A stretch of DNA of 64,000 nucleotides from assembly GCA_030220185.1 (NCBI GenBank), contig JASPKZ010010239.1, positions 886,001-950,000 of the forward strand. Direction: 5' to 3'. This DNA comes from Diploptera punctata (Eukaryota; Arthropoda; Insecta; Blattodea; Blaberidae). Below the pieces are notes generated by a model that saw only the letters and a program-made list of their open reading frames with translations, ran no database searches and was not told the origin of the DNA. The translations under genes and the position numbers were made by a program. Below are positions 62,313 through 64,000 of this stretch, piece after piece (the first letter of the stretch is position 1; each line of letters opens with the position of its first letter).

Positions 62313-62779
62313 AATGCATATATGTATGTATGTAACAGAATGAATAGGTAAAATACTAGAAACCACATCTGAGAAATCGAAAAAAAAAAAAAGAATTAAT
62401 ATTTGAAGAGAAAGAAGGATGATTGCAAGTATCTTCGATTTCAGTTTGGCCTACATAAATATTAGTTCTGTTGCTGTCAGTAAGGAAAGAATGGGTGTAG
62501 CGTATATAAGAGTGAAATGATTCTTCACACTCTATGCAGATGGCAGGAAGTGGCCCTCCACCACTTCAGTCTCTCTTCATTTCTACGTTTCCCATTTAAA
62601 TGTCTGCCAAGTTCCACAAATTCATTACAAATGCAATTAGAAGTATAATTTTATTTTGTATAAAACTATTCAATTTTGAAAATTTAATAATCGAGGTTAA
62701 TAAGCATTATACGAGTATTATGCGAGTAAATTATACGAGTATTATGCATTAATATAAATGTATGTATACATATACATAC
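62313..62779. other. no recognised feature
   Basis: AT-rich sequence up to the palindrome. Confidence 0.5.
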
Positions 62780-62979
62780 TATTAAAATATATATGCAGTC
62801 AATATGCCCATTTCACCAATTAATGTTTTAAAATGGTCAACAAGTTTCTACAGCCAAGCTGTCATTCTCAAGACCAGATATCTGGTCTTGAGAATGACAG
62901 CTTGGCTGTAGAAACTTGTTGACCATTTTAAAACATTAATTGGTGAAATGGGCATATTGACTGCATATATATTTTAATA
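62780..62979. repeat. perfect 200-bp palindrome, no spacer
   Basis: Compared base by base, 62780-62879 and 62880-62979 are exact reverse complements: 100 paired positions, no mismatch and no spacer. The centre lies in CCAGATATCTGG. The first pair outside (62779 and 62980) does not match. The arm contains no ORF or known TE motif. Confidence 0.97.
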
Positions 62980-63274
62980 TTTTATCACCAAGAAGATCAC
63001 TTGTGTATTAAATATACATACTATATTTACAGCAGAATAAATTGAAAATTAAATTTTCTTCACACAGCAAATTTCTGTTAGTTTGGAGAATTTTGAATAA
63101 GTCTAACGTGAACACGTTTTAAAGCAGGTTGGCAGTAAATATGATGATTCAGTATATATGTAAATATAATTAAAATAGTTTATTTACATGAATTATATAA
63201 GTTGTATGTAAAATTACTGTTTGATTATTGAAAGTATATTTCTGATTGACGTTCGCGAGACTACTAACTATATT

Positions 63275-63745
63275 ATATAACTAACTCACAGGCATTATCA
63301 AACTCGTAGGTTCATTGCCGCGCGGACACAAGCTCTCCATACATTCCTATCCTGAGCTAATATTTTCCAATCATTCCCTGTACAATCTACCTCCCTCAAA
63401 TCATAGTTAATGTTATTCTCCCATCTCATTCTTGGTCTACCAACTGAGCGTTTTCCATCTGGTTTTCCTACAACAAGCTTCCATGCACGTCGTTCATTTC
63501 CCATTCGTGTCACATGTCCTGCCTATCTCAGTCTACGAGACTTAACTGTTCTTATTATATCTGGCTTCCTATAAAGAGCATGTGGTTCACTGTTATGAAG
63601 TCTTCTCCATTCACCTGTCTGTCCATCTCTTTTGGTCCAAAAATTTTCCTAAGAACTTTATTCTCAAATACTCGTAATCGTAATGTTTCGCATTCATTTA
63701 ATATAACAGGTAGAATAACAGTTTTATATATTTTTATTTTTATGT
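63275..63745 (-). mobile_element. RTE-type LINE 3'-end copy, about 470 bp
   Basis: The minus strand encodes the diverged thumb (LRVFENKVLRKIFGPKEMD), then MGNERRAWKLVVGKPDGKRS, VGRPRMRWENN, INYDLREVDCTGNDWK and MNLRV to the stop, with a short 3' UTR (TGCCTGTGAGTTAGTTA). It is 5'-truncated near 63745. An internal deletion removes the start of the TLTLREERRL motif (near 63680). Confidence 0.9.
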
Positions 63746-63749
63746 TTTT

Positions 63750-64000
63750 AATTATATTATATTCCAACACTAAATAATATTTATGAAATTGATTTGTTAA
63801 ATAACTTTCGACATTTGAAGGGTGCAAATGAAAAAAATCAGATAACTCAGTTTTTGTCCAGATAGAGTTTTAGGTGCCATTATATTTTCTATGGAAATGA
63901 CTACTATTTCATTTAGAAAAATATGAAAGGGCAAAAGAAACAGTTTCGCCATGAGTTTATTTGCCTTTAAGCTTTCGGCATGAAGATTAATATTGAAAAT
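63750..64000. other. no recognised feature
   Basis: AT-rich sequence to the end of the window. Confidence 0.5.

Overview
This is a 64 kb piece of an AT-rich animal genome, almost certainly arthropod and most likely insect. Several repeat-encoded proteins resemble families I associate with cockroaches and their relatives, but I cannot fix the species from sequence alone. I found no convincing host gene, exon set, rRNA, operon, CRISPR array or LTR retrotransposon. The window is a repeat-dominated intergenic or intronic stretch in which transposable elements (TEs) of many classes have landed beside and inside one another, separated by AT-rich unique sequence and long microsatellites.

Layout. 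0-9 kb: a Mutator-like DNA transposon remnant with terminal inverted repeats (TIRs), tRNA-headed SINEs, LINE 3' ends, a foldback MITE, and a hAT-type element (7.7-8.9 kb) with a SINE nested in it. 11.36-16.12 kb: the best preserved element, a 4.75 kb non-LTR retrotransposon flanked by an exact 11-bp target-site duplication (TSD), with ORF1, an endonuclease/reverse transcriptase ORF2 broken by two frameshifts, a zinc knuckle, a triplicated 3' UTR repeat and a (CTA)n tail. 16.6-18.0 kb: a Tc1/mariner-superfamily element with about 104-bp TIRs. 18.35-21.0 kb: a 5'-truncated RTE-type LINE (antisense) whose 3' end recurs at least eleven more times. 24-28 kb: an antisense LINE, a jockey-like remnant and an RNase H remnant. 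34-39 kb: two more LINE families. 40-43.7 kb: a cluster of SINEs and a large foldback. 48-52 kb: RTE and other LINE remnants and a Tigger/pogo-like internally deleted transposon. 54.3-59 kb: a MITE, a second long RTE copy, and a LINE interrupted by a SINE whose empty site is visible in a paralogue at 34.3 kb. 58.8-60.2 kb: four repeats that share flanking body sequence and each carry a tRNA-like module. 62.8 kb: a perfect 200-bp palindrome with no spacer.

How the parts work together. RTE-type and other LINEs supply endonuclease and reverse transcriptase. The many non-coding tRNA-headed SINEs presumably borrowed such machinery (family knowledge, not shown here). DNA transposons are represented by Mutator-, hAT-, Tc1/mariner- and Tigger/pogo-like relics plus MITEs. 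Every transposase and polymerase gene in the window is truncated or frameshifted, except the small ORF1 of the LINE at 11.4 kb. The most unusual observations are the perfect palindrome, the tRNA-cassette repeats with compensatory acceptor-stem changes, a head-to-head foldback of the same repeat family, and the same-frame single stop codon between ORF1 and ORF2 of the LINE.
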